A stretch of DNA of 32,446 bases from Candidatus Bathyarchaeota archaeon (GTDB taxonomy: Archaea; Thermoproteota; Bathyarchaeia; Bathyarchaeales; DTEX01). Below the pieces are notes generated by a model, which had not been told where the DNA came from, ran no database searches, and saw nothing but the letters and a program-made list of their open reading frames with translations. A program made the translations under genes and the position numbers. The stretch spans positions 1 to 32,446 of the forward strand of contig JAGTQL010000008.1 in assembly GCA_018396555.1 (NCBI GenBank). Direction: 5' to 3'. Of the stretch, positions 10,131 to 20,065 are shown piece by piece. Position 1 is the stretch's first letter, and every line of letters starts with the position of its first letter.

Positions 10131-11063
10131 TTATCGGTTTTCCTCAAAAAGGTGCGTGCTTAAATAACGCTCCCCAACATCTGGAAGAACAGTTACTATA
10201 AGTTTACCCTCATTATCCGGTCTCTTAGCAACCTCTAGGGCGGCAAGAACAGCTGCGCCTGAAGAAATCCCGACAAGCAATCCTTCCTTCCTAGCGAGCA
10301 AGCGCGCTGTTTCTACAGCATCCTCATCTCTAACCATCATAACCTCGTCTATTAAATCAAGCCTTAAAACATCCGGGATAAAACCAGCACCTATGCCCTG
10401 TATTCCATGCGGTCCAGGTTTTCCTCCGCTTAAGACTGGCGAATTATATGGTTCAACAGCTATGACCTTAATCTCAGGCTTTAGCGGCTTAATGTATTCG
10501 GCTACACCAGTTATTGTTCCTCCGGTTCCAACGCCAGCTACGAAAATGTCGATTTTTCCATCCGTATCCCGCCATATCTCCGGACCAGTTGTCTCCCTAT
10601 GTATTTTTGGGTTTGCGTAATTTTTAAATTGATTTGGGATGAACGAGTTCGGGATTCTTGCAGCTAAATCCTCAGCCTTTTTAACGGCGCCCTTCATACC
10701 CTCCTCCGCAGGCGTTAAAATCACCTCGGCTCCGTAAGCTCTTAGAATTTTTCGTCGCTCGATGCTCATTGTTTCCGGCATAACTAGCATGAGCCTATAG
10801 CCCTTAACCGCCGCCACCATAGCTAAGCCTATACCGGTATTTCCACTAGTGGGCTCTATGAGCACAGTGTCCCTATTGATTAAACCCAGCCTCTCCGCCT
10901 CCTCAATCATGCTTAGAGCTATTCTATCCTTAACGCTGCCCCCTGGGTTTCTGGACTCTAATTTGGCGAGAATTGTACACTTCAATCCCCAAGTTAACCT
11001 GTTTAAGCGGATTAAAGGTGTATTCCCTATGATTTCAAGCACAGAACCGTATATTTTCGCCAT
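10131..11063 (-). CDS. cysK: Cysteine synthase (O-acetylserine sulfhydrylase)
   Basis: [14 protein letters not shown]-lysine motif, [20 protein letters not shown]. Start taken at MAKIYGSV. Confidence 0.94.
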   Translation of the reverse strand: MAKIYGSVLEIIGNTPLIRLNRLTWGLKCTILAKLESRNPGGSVKDRIALSMIEEAERLGLINRDTVLIEPTSGNTGIGLAMVAAVKGYRLMLVMPETMSIERRKILRAYGAEVILTPAEEGMKGAVKKAEDLAARIPNSFIPNQFKNYANPKIHRETTGPEIWRDTDGKIDIFVAGVGTGGTITGVAEYIKPLKPEIKVIAVEPYNSPVLSGGKPGPHGIQGIGAGFIPDVLRLDLIDEVMMVRDEDAVETARLLARKEGLLVGISSGAAVLAALEVAKRPDNEGKLIVTVLPDVGERYLSTHLFEENR

Positions 11064-11181
11064 GTGCTCCTCACCGGAATGCAATTCCCCTTAATGATAA
11101 AAAATTTAAGATTGATTAATCTTTTTATTAAAGACTCATCTGAGGAAGAAGGGAAGAAGAACGGCGGCGGAATCAAAAATA

Positions 11182-12078
11182 TTGGAGAAAATTCAGAAAC
11201 TTAAGAGAGAGAAGAAGGCAGTTATATTGGCGCATAACTATCAGCGCCCGGAGATTCAGGATATAGCGGATTTCCTCGGCGACAGCCTAGAACTATCTTT
11301 ATGCGCAACGCAAACCGATGCTAAAATAATAGTTTTTTGCGGAGTGAACTTTATGGCTGAGACAGCAGCTATTCTAAACCCTGAAAAGAAGGTTCTAATC
11401 CCAGATAGGAATGCCCTGTGTCCAATGGCCTCAATGCTTCCGGCAGATCTTGTGAGATTATATAGGCGTAAATACCCAAGGGCAAAAATTGCTCTATACA
11501 TAAATAGTTTAGCCGAAGCGAAGGCCTATTGCGATGCTGTATGCACATCGGCTAACGCGGCTGAAATAATAGATAGAGTGAATTCAGACGTGGTTCTTTT
11601 CGATCCTGACGTGAATCTTGCTAAATATGCAGAGAAGCATACGGGGAAGAAAATAGTGCCCATCCCACCGGTGGGCTTCTGCCCAGTGCATAAACTATTT
11701 AGTAGAGGGGAAGTTTTAAGGATAAAACGTATGCATCCGGATGCTGTGCTCATGGTTCATCCGGAGTGCAACCCGGATGTCTGCGAGGTTGCAAACTTCG
11801 TTGGTAGCACATCTAAAATGCTTAGGAAGACTTTAACTTCAAAAGTTAATAAGTTTATTATCGCTACTGAGGTAGGATATTTATACAGATTAGAGAAGAA
11901 CAGGAAGGATGCTACATTCATGCCAGCATATAAAGATGCCGTATGTGTAAACATGAAACTTCACACCCTAGAAAAAGTTTATACATGTTTAAAAAACGAG
12001 AGATACCGAGTCACTTTACCGCCTAGAATATTAGATATGGCCAGAAAGCCCGTTGAATTTATGCTGAAGACAAGTTAA
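11182..12078 (+). CDS. nadA: Quinolinate synthase A
   Basis: VILAHNYQRPEIQDIADFLGDSLELS, HPECNPDVCEVANFVGSTS, conserved cysteines. Probable TTG start. Confidence 0.94.
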   Translation: MEKIQKLKREKKAVILAHNYQRPEIQDIADFLGDSLELSLCATQTDAKIIVFCGVNFMAETAAILNPEKKVLIPDRNALCPMASMLPADLVRLYRRKYPRAKIALYINSLAEAKAYCDAVCTSANAAEIIDRVNSDVVLFDPDVNLAKYAEKHTGKKIVPIPPVGFCPVHKLFSRGEVLRIKRMHPDAVLMVHPECNPDVCEVANFVGSTSKMLRKTLTSKVNKFIIATEVGYLYRLEKNRKDATFMPAYKDAVCVNMKLHTLEKVYTCLKNERYRVTLPPRILDMARKPVEFMLKTS

Positions 12079-12121
12079 ATCCGAAGAGGTCGCACCGAAA
12101 GAATTTTTATCCACCGCTTGC

Positions 12122-13573
12122 TTATTCTTTCATCTCCTCTCTTGATCTGAATTTTGGTTTAAATTTTAGACAGCTGTAATCGCCGGTTATACATGAAAGG
12201 CAAATTTGATTTTTCGGCAAACCTATCCCCTTACTAAGCCCATCCACATCGTTATATCCAACGAATGATGCACCTATATGTTCGGCAACCTTCTTATTGA
12301 TTTCTTCAATGTTTGTTGAGGTTCCGCATACTTTATATGCTAAAAGCTCCTCCTGAGTTGGGAAGTCTATTCCCATATAGCAGGGATATATTATCGGCGG
12401 GAAAGTTAGGAGCAGGGAAACCTTCTTCGCGTTTCTAAGCTTGTTTCCAACTATTATTTTTGAGCTTGTCCCTCTGACCACGCTATCATCTATTAAAACT
12501 ATCCTCTTTCCTTCAATAACATTTTTTATAGTAGAGATATTCGACACTATGGCCTCTCTTTTCTCCGGCTCAATAAAACTTCTCCAGCTGCCCTTACGCT
12601 TATAACGATCCTTTAGCAACCCCTCCTCAAACGGTATGCCGGATTTCTCAGAATAGCCGAGCGCAGCAGGCCTGGCTGAATCTGGCACGGGCACAACTAT
12701 ATCGGCTTCAATTGGGTATTTCTCAGCTAAAACGCGCCCAATATTTTTTCTGGAGCTGTAAACATTAATGCCCTCTATCTGCGAAGTAGGATGAGCGAAA
12801 TAGGTATATTCAAATGGGCAATGCGCATGTCTTTCTTGATGAGCGAAGTAAAATGATTCTAAACCATCTTTATCTATCTTCATAATCTCACCAGGCTCCA
12901 CATCTCTCAGCAATTTGGCGCCGATAGCCTCTAAGGCGCAGCTCTCGGAAGCTATTACGTATGATGAGGTCTCCGCATGCCAGCCTAGACATAATGGTCT
13001 GAACCCTCTCTCGTCCCTAGCGCCTATAAGGTCGCCCTTAGATGTAAGTAAAACTATGGAGAACGATCCATTCAAGTACGGGTTCAACTTTTCGAAGGCT
13101 TCTGCCAAGCTTTTGCCAGACTTCAATAATTTGTAAAGACCCATACCCATGAGCTCAGTGTCCGTCACGCCGTATGGTGAAGAAAAACCAAGATCTCTAA
13201 TATTCTCGACAAGCCCCTCTCTTTCAAGCGTTCCGTTATGCGCTATTCTAAAACTATGATTCTCTGTAAGGCCGCCTACATCTATCGGTTGAGCATATCC
13301 TACTGCTGATTTAGCAGTTGTAGAGTACCGCACATGCCCTATTCCTACGCTGCCTTCAATCTTCGAAATCTCATCGTACTCTAACTCAGCTGATCGAGAA
13401 ACTACGCCGTCCCTCTTAAATGTTGCATGCCCATGGACCCCTATACCCCAAGATTCCTGACCGCGATGTTGAAGAGCTTCTAAACCGCTGATAAGTAAGG
13501 GAACTATATTATGATCATTAAGGGAGAATATTCCTATTACGCCGCATTTTTCTCGCGGAGAGATAAGCGACAT
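12122..13573 (-). CDS. purF: Amidophosphoribosyltransferase (PurF)
   Basis: N-terminal CGVIGIFS (Ntn Cys), LQHRGQESWGI, PRPP loop VLIDDSVVRGTSS, Fe-S cysteines CLSCITGDYSC. Confidence 0.96.
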   Translation of the reverse strand: MSLISPREKCGVIGIFSLNDHNIVPLLISGLEALQHRGQESWGIGVHGHATFKRDGVVSRSAELEYDEISKIEGSVGIGHVRYSTTAKSAVGYAQPIDVGGLTENHSFRIAHNGTLEREGLVENIRDLGFSSPYGVTDTELMGMGLYKLLKSGKSLAEAFEKLNPYLNGSFSIVLLTSKGDLIGARDERGFRPLCLGWHAETSSYVIASESCALEAIGAKLLRDVEPGEIMKIDKDGLESFYFAHQERHAHCPFEYTYFAHPTSQIEGINVYSSRKNIGRVLAEKYPIEADIVVPVPDSARPAALGYSEKSGIPFEEGLLKDRYKRKGSWRSFIEPEKREAIVSNISTIKNVIEGKRIVLIDDSVVRGTSSKIIVGNKLRNAKKVSLLLTFPPIIYPCYMGIDFPTQEELLAYKVCGTSTNIEEINKKVAEHIGASFVGYNDVDGLSKGIGLPKNQICLSCITGDYSCLKFKPKFRSREEMKE

Positions 13574-13811
13574 ATTCTATCAGAAAAGAAAGGAGAGTGA
13601 AAATATATTAATTCTTTGTGGTTCAAATTGTAAAGAACTTGTTAAAATTGTGGTTATTTAACTAAATTTTGTCCTCAATGAACCTCTTCTTCCAGTTCTA
13701 TATATGCATCTTCTTTGCTGGGTTGCATTCAGTCGAGAAAACAAGTATAGGTTGCTATCAAGAAAAACGATTAATTGATCAAAAATTCTTAGATTAATTA
13801 TAAAACCTAAT

Positions 13812-14387
13812 TCATAGTCTCACGTAATTAGGATTGTCAACTAAGATGGGCTTTCCATCCTTTTCAATAACTATCTTTGCGAAGCCGGTCTTCCTTATTG
13901 TATCATAGTCATGTCCAGCATCAGAAGGGTATATGGCTAAAAAGACTAGTTCTGAATTGCCCGTATTTATTGAGCGATGGGCAAACCCAGGCGGAATGTA
14001 CACTAAAACATTAGGCTTTATTTCTAAGACTTTAGTTTCTCCACGTCTATCCTGCATTAGAATCTTACCTTCACCTCTCATTCCAATATATACTTCGCTT
14101 GTAAAATCTTTAGCGTGGAAGTGTCCTTTAGTGAAGTAGTATTCTTTTCCTATCTTTCCAGGATATATGATTGTGTAGCCTACATCTAGCTCGCCCTCAG
14201 CCCCTCTTGGTATCTCATATACTGTGTAGATTAATGGGTCCTCACCTTTCGACAGAATCTCCTCAACAGAACGTTTATTTGAAAAATATTCCCGCAGATT
14301 GCTCAAACGTCTCTCAACCTTAACCTTATAAGAAGATATTCCATCCGCTTCGCTTAGAATGAGGGAGTATGGTTCACCGGCCAACAT
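13812..14387 (-). CDS. Cupin-type glucose-6-phosphate isomerase
   Basis: YYFTKGHFHAKDFTSEVYIGMRGEGKILM...PPGFAHRSINTG...IYPSDAGHDYDTI. Internal ATG at 14387 is preceded by SD GAGGTG and matches typical cPGI length. Confidence 0.88.
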   Translation of the reverse strand: MLAGEPYSLILSEADGISSYKVKVERRLSNLREYFSNKRSVEEILSKGEDPLIYTVYEIPRGAEGELDVGYTIIYPGKIGKEYYFTKGHFHAKDFTSEVYIGMRGEGKILMQDRRGETKVLEIKPNVLVYIPPGFAHRSINTGNSELVFLAIYPSDAGHDYDTIRKTGFAKIVIEKDGKPILVDNPNYVRL

Positions 14388-14541
14388 TAAGCACCTCTGT
14401 CTTCCCGGAATAGAAGAGAGATTAATAGTGTCCACATTTTTAAGGTTTACGCCTATCAAATATTCGCCGATATTCAAGGATACTATCACAACCGTAAATA
14501 ATAAAAGTATCAAGGCGGATTTCCTATTCTCATGAATAAAG

Positions 14542-15926
14542 TTGATTTTCAAATTTTTAAAAAATTTTATTTCTAAATCCGGCGACAGTTACATTGAGGA
14601 TTTAAAGAAAATTCTGAGGCAGCCCAGTGTGTCTGGGAGAGGCGAAGGTGTAATGTTGAAATTTGGAGAATCATGGGGGCTAACCCGGTTGTTTATGGAG
14701 AAGCATACGGTTTCAACCCTAAAACGCTACTTATATATGGGCACTACGATGTTCAGCCTCCAGAACCCCTTGAAGAATGGAAAACACCCCCATTTGAAGC
14801 GGCGGAAGCAGAGCATGAAAGAATAGTGGCCAGAGGCGCATCCGACAGCAAGGGCAACGTTAAAGCCATTGAGTCTTATAAGGCGCTTAATTTCGATCTT
14901 CCACTAAATTTAAAAGTTATTTTCGAGGGAGAGGAAGAGATTGGAAGCCCAAACCTTCCGAAATATATTGAGACTTACAGAGGGAGACTTAAAGCCGACG
15001 CAGCGATTTATTTTGATGGCGGTCTAGACTATAAGGGCAGGCCGGGAATTTCCCTCGGCTTGAAGGGCATTCTTTATGTTGAGTTCAGATGCAAAACGGC
15101 AAAGACCGATGGGCATTCATCGCTTGCGCCACTAATAGAGAACCCGGCTTGGAAACTTATTAATGCGTTAAAATCACTTAAAAATGAAGGTGGGCGTATC
15201 CTAATCGAGGGGTGGTATGACGACGTTAAAGTTCCAACCGAAGAAGACATAAGTTTACTTGAGGAGATAAATGAAGAAGACCATAAAAGATCAATCGAGG
15301 AATTGAAGAGACACTTTGCGGTGGAAGATCTTCTGGGAAACGTCGAAGGTTTAGAAGCGATTAAGAAGCTCCTTTTTGAACCAACATGCAATATAGCTGG
15401 TTTATGTTCCGGATACACTGGCCCAAGTTCAAAAACAGTTTTGCCTTCAGAAGCATATGCTAAAATTGATTTTAGGCTTGTCTACGATCAGAATCCGGGT
15501 AAATTGTTTGAGAAACTGAAAGTGCATATGAAGATTAGGGGTTTCAGAGATATAGAAATTAAACTTTTAGGCAGCTTAGAACCATCTAAAACGCCTACGT
15601 CAGCGCCCATAGCTAAAGCCGTAAAAATGGCTGCTGAAAAAACCTACGGCGTTAAACCTCAAGCGGCACCAATGTCCTCCGGATCGGGCCCAGACTACGT
15701 ATTCACTAAGAGGTTAGGCGTTCACTCAGTTTGGACCGGATGCGCGCCAATATTCTCTAATGCCCATGCGCCCAATGAATTTATAACGAAAAAGACATTC
15801 TTGGACGGAATAGTTTATGCGTCATTGATTATGGAGAATTCGCATCGATGTGAAAGCCCATTTTCAGCTGGAGAATTGCGGGTGAAAACGCGGTTCAATA
15901 CACTAGGCGGTTCTTCAAGTACTTAA
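14542..15926 (+). pseudogene. M20 family peptidase/dipeptidase, apparently frameshifted near its N-terminus (main ORF 14673-15926)
   Basis: Main ORF has LLIYGHYDVQPPEPLEEW, FEGEEEIGSPNL and a GSGPDYV C-terminus. The expected N-terminus YIEDLKKILRQPSVSGRGEG is in another frame just upstream (from 14542). Confidence 0.8.
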
Positions 15927-16527
15927 TTATTTTATCTGCGTCCCTGCTGCTTATTTTGCCCATTTCATGAAGCCTATTCACTATGCTCGATATTGTTGAG
16001 AGGGCTTTGACTCTGTAGCCCATGGTCTCCAAATTTTCCTTTCCACCTTGCTCCCTGTCAACGACAACCATTATTGTATCTACTTCGCCGCCTAGCTCCT
16101 CAATGGGCTTTATTCCCTCAATCTTTGATCTTCCATCCGTGATTACATCATCAAAAAATATGAAACGTTCACCGTTTTTAATTTCGCCGCCAACTATTCG
16201 CCCGGTTAAACCATATTCTTTTGATTCCTTCCTCACGATTACGCAAGGAATCTTAATTTTGCTCGCTATATGCGGCAGTAGAAGCGCACCCTTCAGTTCA
16301 ATCGAGGCTATCTTATCTATTCTTCTCTCAGAAATTATTTTTTGTATCTCTTCAGCTATGATGCCCGTAACTTGCTCGAATTCTTCCGGTGAGGATAGAA
16401 GCCAGGTTAAATCAATATAGTATGGGCTTGTGACGCCGGATTTTAATTTAAAATTGCCAAACTTTAATGCTCCAGACCTTATAAGCCCGCTCGCTATCTT
16501 GGTAAGCCTATCATTTTCATTATGCAT
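15895..16527 (-). CDS. pyrE: Orotate phosphoribosyltransferase
   Basis: FKLKSGVTSPYYIDL, PRPP motif FIFFDDVITDGRSKIEGI. Confidence 0.93.
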   Translation of the reverse strand: MHNENDRLTKIASGLIRSGALKFGNFKLKSGVTSPYYIDLTWLLSSPEEFEQVTGIIAEEIQKIISERRIDKIASIELKGALLLPHIASKIKIPCVIVRKESKEYGLTGRIVGGEIKNGERFIFFDDVITDGRSKIEGIKPIEELGGEVDTIMVVVDREQGGKENLETMGYRVKALSTISSIVNRLHEMGKISSRDADKIIKYLKNRLVY

Positions 16528-16541
16528 TATATATCACCAAT

Positions 16542-16932
16542 TTACTCTCCATTATCGATCTCATAATTTAATGTTCTTCCTTTTCCATCAATCACAATAA
16601 TATTGCTTTCGGAATCGTATGGAAAAGCCGCTATAATCATTATTCTGCCGTAAAAATTATTTAAGTCCTCCACCGACGGTGCAAGTATACTGGATGGATG
16701 TGAATAAGCTGTGCCTACGATTGAAAGATCTATTGGAAGCATGTGCGCTGGGAAAAATGAAAAGGATTCGCCTCTGACACTTAATGGCGGAATCATAACC
16801 TCATTAACTTCTATCGCATCTTTATTTGCTTTACCCCTAAGCAGGAGCATTCCCTCTTTGGGATGACATGCCTTTGCAAACGCTTTCTATTACAGATCGC
16901 TTTATAAGAATCCGCCTTATGCCAATTGTCAA
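16542..16932 (-). pseudogene. JAMM/MPN (Mov34-like) domain protein with apparent N-terminal frameshift (intact ORF part 16542-16850)
   Basis: ORF shows GMLLLRGK...EVMIPPLSV...MLPIDLSIVGTAYSHPSSILAPSVEDL. The upstream frame reads (TTG)TIGIRRILIKRSVIESVCKGMSS, a typical Mov34 N-terminus, in a different frame. Confidence 0.7.
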
Positions 16933-16942
16933 GCAGCATCCC

Positions 16943-18637
16943 CTATACACTTACCCTCGCTTTTCTCCTAAACTGGCCTTCATATATTGTGCGTACAGTT
17001 TCTATCGTGTCCGCCTCATCTGGCATTTTATCATCCCTTATTCTTGTTATCCTAGCGAAACGCAGCGCCATACCAGACTCATACTTTGGGCTTTCCTGTA
17101 TCTCGTTATAGGCAACCTCAACAACGATTTTAGGCAAAACTATAACTCTATTCCCCTCCTCTCCAACGGCTATTTCTTTTAAGCGTTTAGTTAAGTCAGC
17201 TATTTCATCATCTGTTAAGCCCTTAAATGTCTTACCAACTATAGTGAAGCCCTTGCTGCCTTTAGCAGCTAAATAATAATCTGAAAGCCAATTATGTCTT
17301 CTGCCATACCCATATTCCGCAGCGACTATAACGAGGTCTAACGGCGGCAAAACATCCTTAATTTTAAACCAGTGCTTTCCCCGCGCGCCCGGAAAGTATG
17401 GGCTGCTAGGTCTCTTAGCCATTAAACCCTCATGCCCTTCATCAACAGCCCTTTTAAGGAAGGATTTCGCCTCTGAAAGATCGCTTGTCACAATTTGTTC
17501 GGTTAGCGGTATGTCTCCAACGATCTCCCTCAACTTTCTTCTTCTCTCATCATATGGAAGATTAATTAAGCTCTCACCGTCAATGTAGAGTGCATCGAAG
17601 AGATAGAGCTTAACCGGTACGCTTTTAGCAATTTTATCTATCTCATAAACCCTCTTAAAGCGGCGCATTAGATGCTGGAAAGGCATAGGTTTTCCATCCC
17701 CGCTGACGGCAATAACTTCGCCCTCAAGTATAGCCTCTCTTGCCCTAATCTCATTGCGGACAAGACTGGCAACTTCTGGAAGGCTCTTTGTGACATCTGT
17801 AAGTCTTCGGCTGAAAATTCTCACGTCTCCCCTTGACATGTGGATCTGTATTCTCGCTCCATCAAGTTTATACTCCAACGCTGTTTTTCCACCATGCTCT
17901 TTGAAAACCTCCTCAAAGCCTTTAGCCATCTGGGCAAGCATTGGTTTAATAGGTCTAAAAATTTTGAAGCCTAAGTTTAATATTCCAACCCCACCATGCT
18001 TCTTACATAAATATGCTACCTCCGCTATGTCGCCAGTTAACATTGAGGCTCTCTGAACATCCTTAAGCGAGATTGAGAATGCTTCTGAAACAGCTGCCTC
18101 CATAAGGCCTTCCTGAAAGCCGGTTCTCATTTCGCCAATCAGTATCTTAACAAGGTACTTAACTTCTAAGGGCGTTGCGCGGCTGAGCAGCGATTCTATA
18201 AGTCTCTCTTTCCGCTCCCTAGACCCTTGACCCTTAGACTCTGCGATATGCTCAAATATTCTTCTAACCTCAAGAATTGTAAGCGGCCTTTCAAGGAGTG
18301 CGGATTGCCTATGAGCAACACTATTCTTGAAAAGCGTCTGGGCAGTTTCTCCTACATCCCCAGTTTCTCTAAAAACCGCATGGAAGCTTCTCCATTCAGC
18401 CCTCGTGAGGTGTCTAATTACATTATTTAGCGTGGTCCAACTAACATCCAAGGTTCTTTGATCATACTTCGGGAAAGCTCTTCCTAAAATCATTGATATA
18501 GCCGGCTCAACTTCATCTTCGCTTAAACCTTTAAGAAACTCAGCGACAACTTCAACCATTAGATTACGTCTAGTTATCTTTTCAAGGCTTTCACAGAGGT
18601 CTACAAGTAATCTAAAATCCACACTACGCCCTCTCAT
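16943..18637 (-). CDS. lig: ATP-dependent DNA ligase (archaeal type)
   Basis: Motif I EYKLDGARIQIH, HWFKIKDVLPPLDLVIVAAEYGYGRR, EGLMAKRPSSPY. Confidence 0.96.
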   Translation of the reverse strand: MRGRSVDFRLLVDLCESLEKITRRNLMVEVVAEFLKGLSEDEVEPAISMILGRAFPKYDQRTLDVSWTTLNNVIRHLTRAEWRSFHAVFRETGDVGETAQTLFKNSVAHRQSALLERPLTILEVRRIFEHIAESKGQGSRERKERLIESLLSRATPLEVKYLVKILIGEMRTGFQEGLMEAAVSEAFSISLKDVQRASMLTGDIAEVAYLCKKHGGVGILNLGFKIFRPIKPMLAQMAKGFEEVFKEHGGKTALEYKLDGARIQIHMSRGDVRIFSRRLTDVTKSLPEVASLVRNEIRAREAILEGEVIAVSGDGKPMPFQHLMRRFKRVYEIDKIAKSVPVKLYLFDALYIDGESLINLPYDERRRKLREIVGDIPLTEQIVTSDLSEAKSFLKRAVDEGHEGLMAKRPSSPYFPGARGKHWFKIKDVLPPLDLVIVAAEYGYGRRHNWLSDYYLAAKGSKGFTIVGKTFKGLTDDEIADLTKRLKEIAVGEEGNRVIVLPKIVVEVAYNEIQESPKYESGMALRFARITRIRDDKMPDEADTIETVRTIYEGQFRRKARVSV

Positions 18638-18681
18638 TAGGCGCTTATCGCATAGTTATTTTTAGGGCTAGAGATTTTGAT

Positions 18682-19620
18682 TTAAGACCAGACTTTGTCG
18701 ATTTCTTCCTGCAACTCTTTCTTCCGTTTTTCATATTCCTCTATCGTTACTTCACCAATCTTGTATCTGGCATATAAGGTATCAAGCTGTTCCTTCATCA
18801 GTCTTTCCTTTTCCTTCCTATCTATTATCAGCGAATCTAGGAGGGCTATTGTTTCCTCAACATCAACTTTAACGCTGTCTAACACGATGTTTGAGACTTT
18901 CCCTTCCTCAACAAGTTTCTTTATGGTCTCATACGCTGACCGCATTTGATTTTCCATTTTCCTTATCTCGCTTGGAGTTTTATCGCTGAGCATCTTTTCC
19001 AGCCGCTCTAAATTAACCCTAGCACTTCTCAATATGTTCTCCAGTTCCCTCTGCTCAACCTTCAGCCTCTCAGACCTCTGTGAAAATGTGTTTAAGTCAA
19101 TCTCGCCAATCTTATAGCGTACATTCAGCTCTTCAATGTTTAAGGCAACCTCATTAAGCCGTCTATCAATTTCCTCAATTCTCCTCCTTAAATCCTCAAG
19201 CCTGCGAACCCTAGTGTTTAAAAGTTCGCTTAACTTACCGCAGTATTCATTATAGAGTTTCAGAAAAATCCCCTCAGAAACCTCGCCGGACTGAAAGAGA
19301 TTAAAGAGCGAAACCTTCCTTGTGTAAAGCGTTGAGATATTAGACATTAGACTTGATATTTCCCCCTCAAGACCAGCTGGCGCCGCAGGGCTTGGCTGAA
19401 CCGGCGTAGGGGGCGGAACAAGCGGCGGGGTAGGCGGCGGAACCTCCGCAGGTTGGGGTCTCTCAAAACGTGGGGGTTGAGTAATGGATGGCAACTGTGC
19501 ACCGCAGTATATGCAATACCTCATCGCCGGGACTCTTCTGCCGCAATTTGGGCATCTAACACGGGCTTCATCTAGGCTGGACAAGGCTGTGTCTCCTATA
19601 TATTCTTGATTTACTCGCAT
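18682..19620 (-). CDS. Zinc-ribbon, proline-rich linker, coiled-coil protein of unknown function
   Basis: CPNCGRRVPAMRYCIYCG zinc ribbon; PPPTPPLVPPPTPVQPSP linker; four x(G)[EK][VI] helical-hairpin units (SGEV, IGEI, EGKV, IGEV). Confidence 0.8.
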   Translation of the reverse strand: MRVNQEYIGDTALSSLDEARVRCPNCGRRVPAMRYCIYCGAQLPSITQPPRFERPQPAEVPPPTPPLVPPPTPVQPSPAAPAGLEGEISSLMSNISTLYTRKVSLFNLFQSGEVSEGIFLKLYNEYCGKLSELLNTRVRRLEDLRRRIEEIDRRLNEVALNIEELNVRYKIGEIDLNTFSQRSERLKVEQRELENILRSARVNLERLEKMLSDKTPSEIRKMENQMRSAYETIKKLVEEGKVSNIVLDSVKVDVEETIALLDSLIIDRKEKERLMKEQLDTLYARYKIGEVTIEEYEKRKKELQEEIDKVWS

Positions 19621-19692
19621 TTAATAAACTTTGATAATTGGCTTTAATAAAAAGTTAATTAATATGTGGAAATATCTTATTGTAGGGCGGAA

Positions 19693-20064
19693 ATGTCGAG
19701 AGAGGATTACATATCGCTTAGAAAGGTTCTAAAGGATTACCTTAATGAGCAGGGGATAACCATAAATGATTTGCTCAGCGTTATGGATGAGAATAAGGAG
19801 GGCATAATGGAGGCTCTAAGTAAAAGAGTTTACTTAACAAGCGAACAAAGTAAAATTCTTGAGCGTAATCTTTCAAGCAGAAATCTGAACCTTCTTCTGT
19901 TCGTTATACAAGCCTTCTATATTCTTAATCCCTCTGGGCTCTACAAGGGCTTAACAATTGAGCCTGTTAGGGAAGATATTATGAGAGGCGATAAGGTTAC
20001 TTTTGAGGGATGCAGAAGCATATTGAAGGCTTTAGGAATATCCGTTAGCAACATAGATGCCTAA
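19693..20064 (+). CDS. Hypothetical protein
   Basis: Open frame with alpha-helical composition, no recognised family. Divergent to the zinc-ribbon gene; ATG at 19693 or upstream 19666. Confidence 0.6.
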   Translation: MSREDYISLRKVLKDYLNEQGITINDLLSVMDENKEGIMEALSKRVYLTSEQSKILERNLSSRNLNLLLFVIQAFYILNPSGLYKGLTIEPVREDIMRGDKVTFEGCRSILKALGISVSNIDA

Positions 20065-20065
20065 G

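Noticed and set aside
13812-14552. Membrane-anchored cupin PGI (N-terminal hydrophobic segment in the 246-aa ORF)
   Set aside because: The internal ATG at 14387 has a good Shine-Dalgarno (GAGGTG) and gives the typical cPGI length. The hydrophobic part is probably upstream non-coding DNA.
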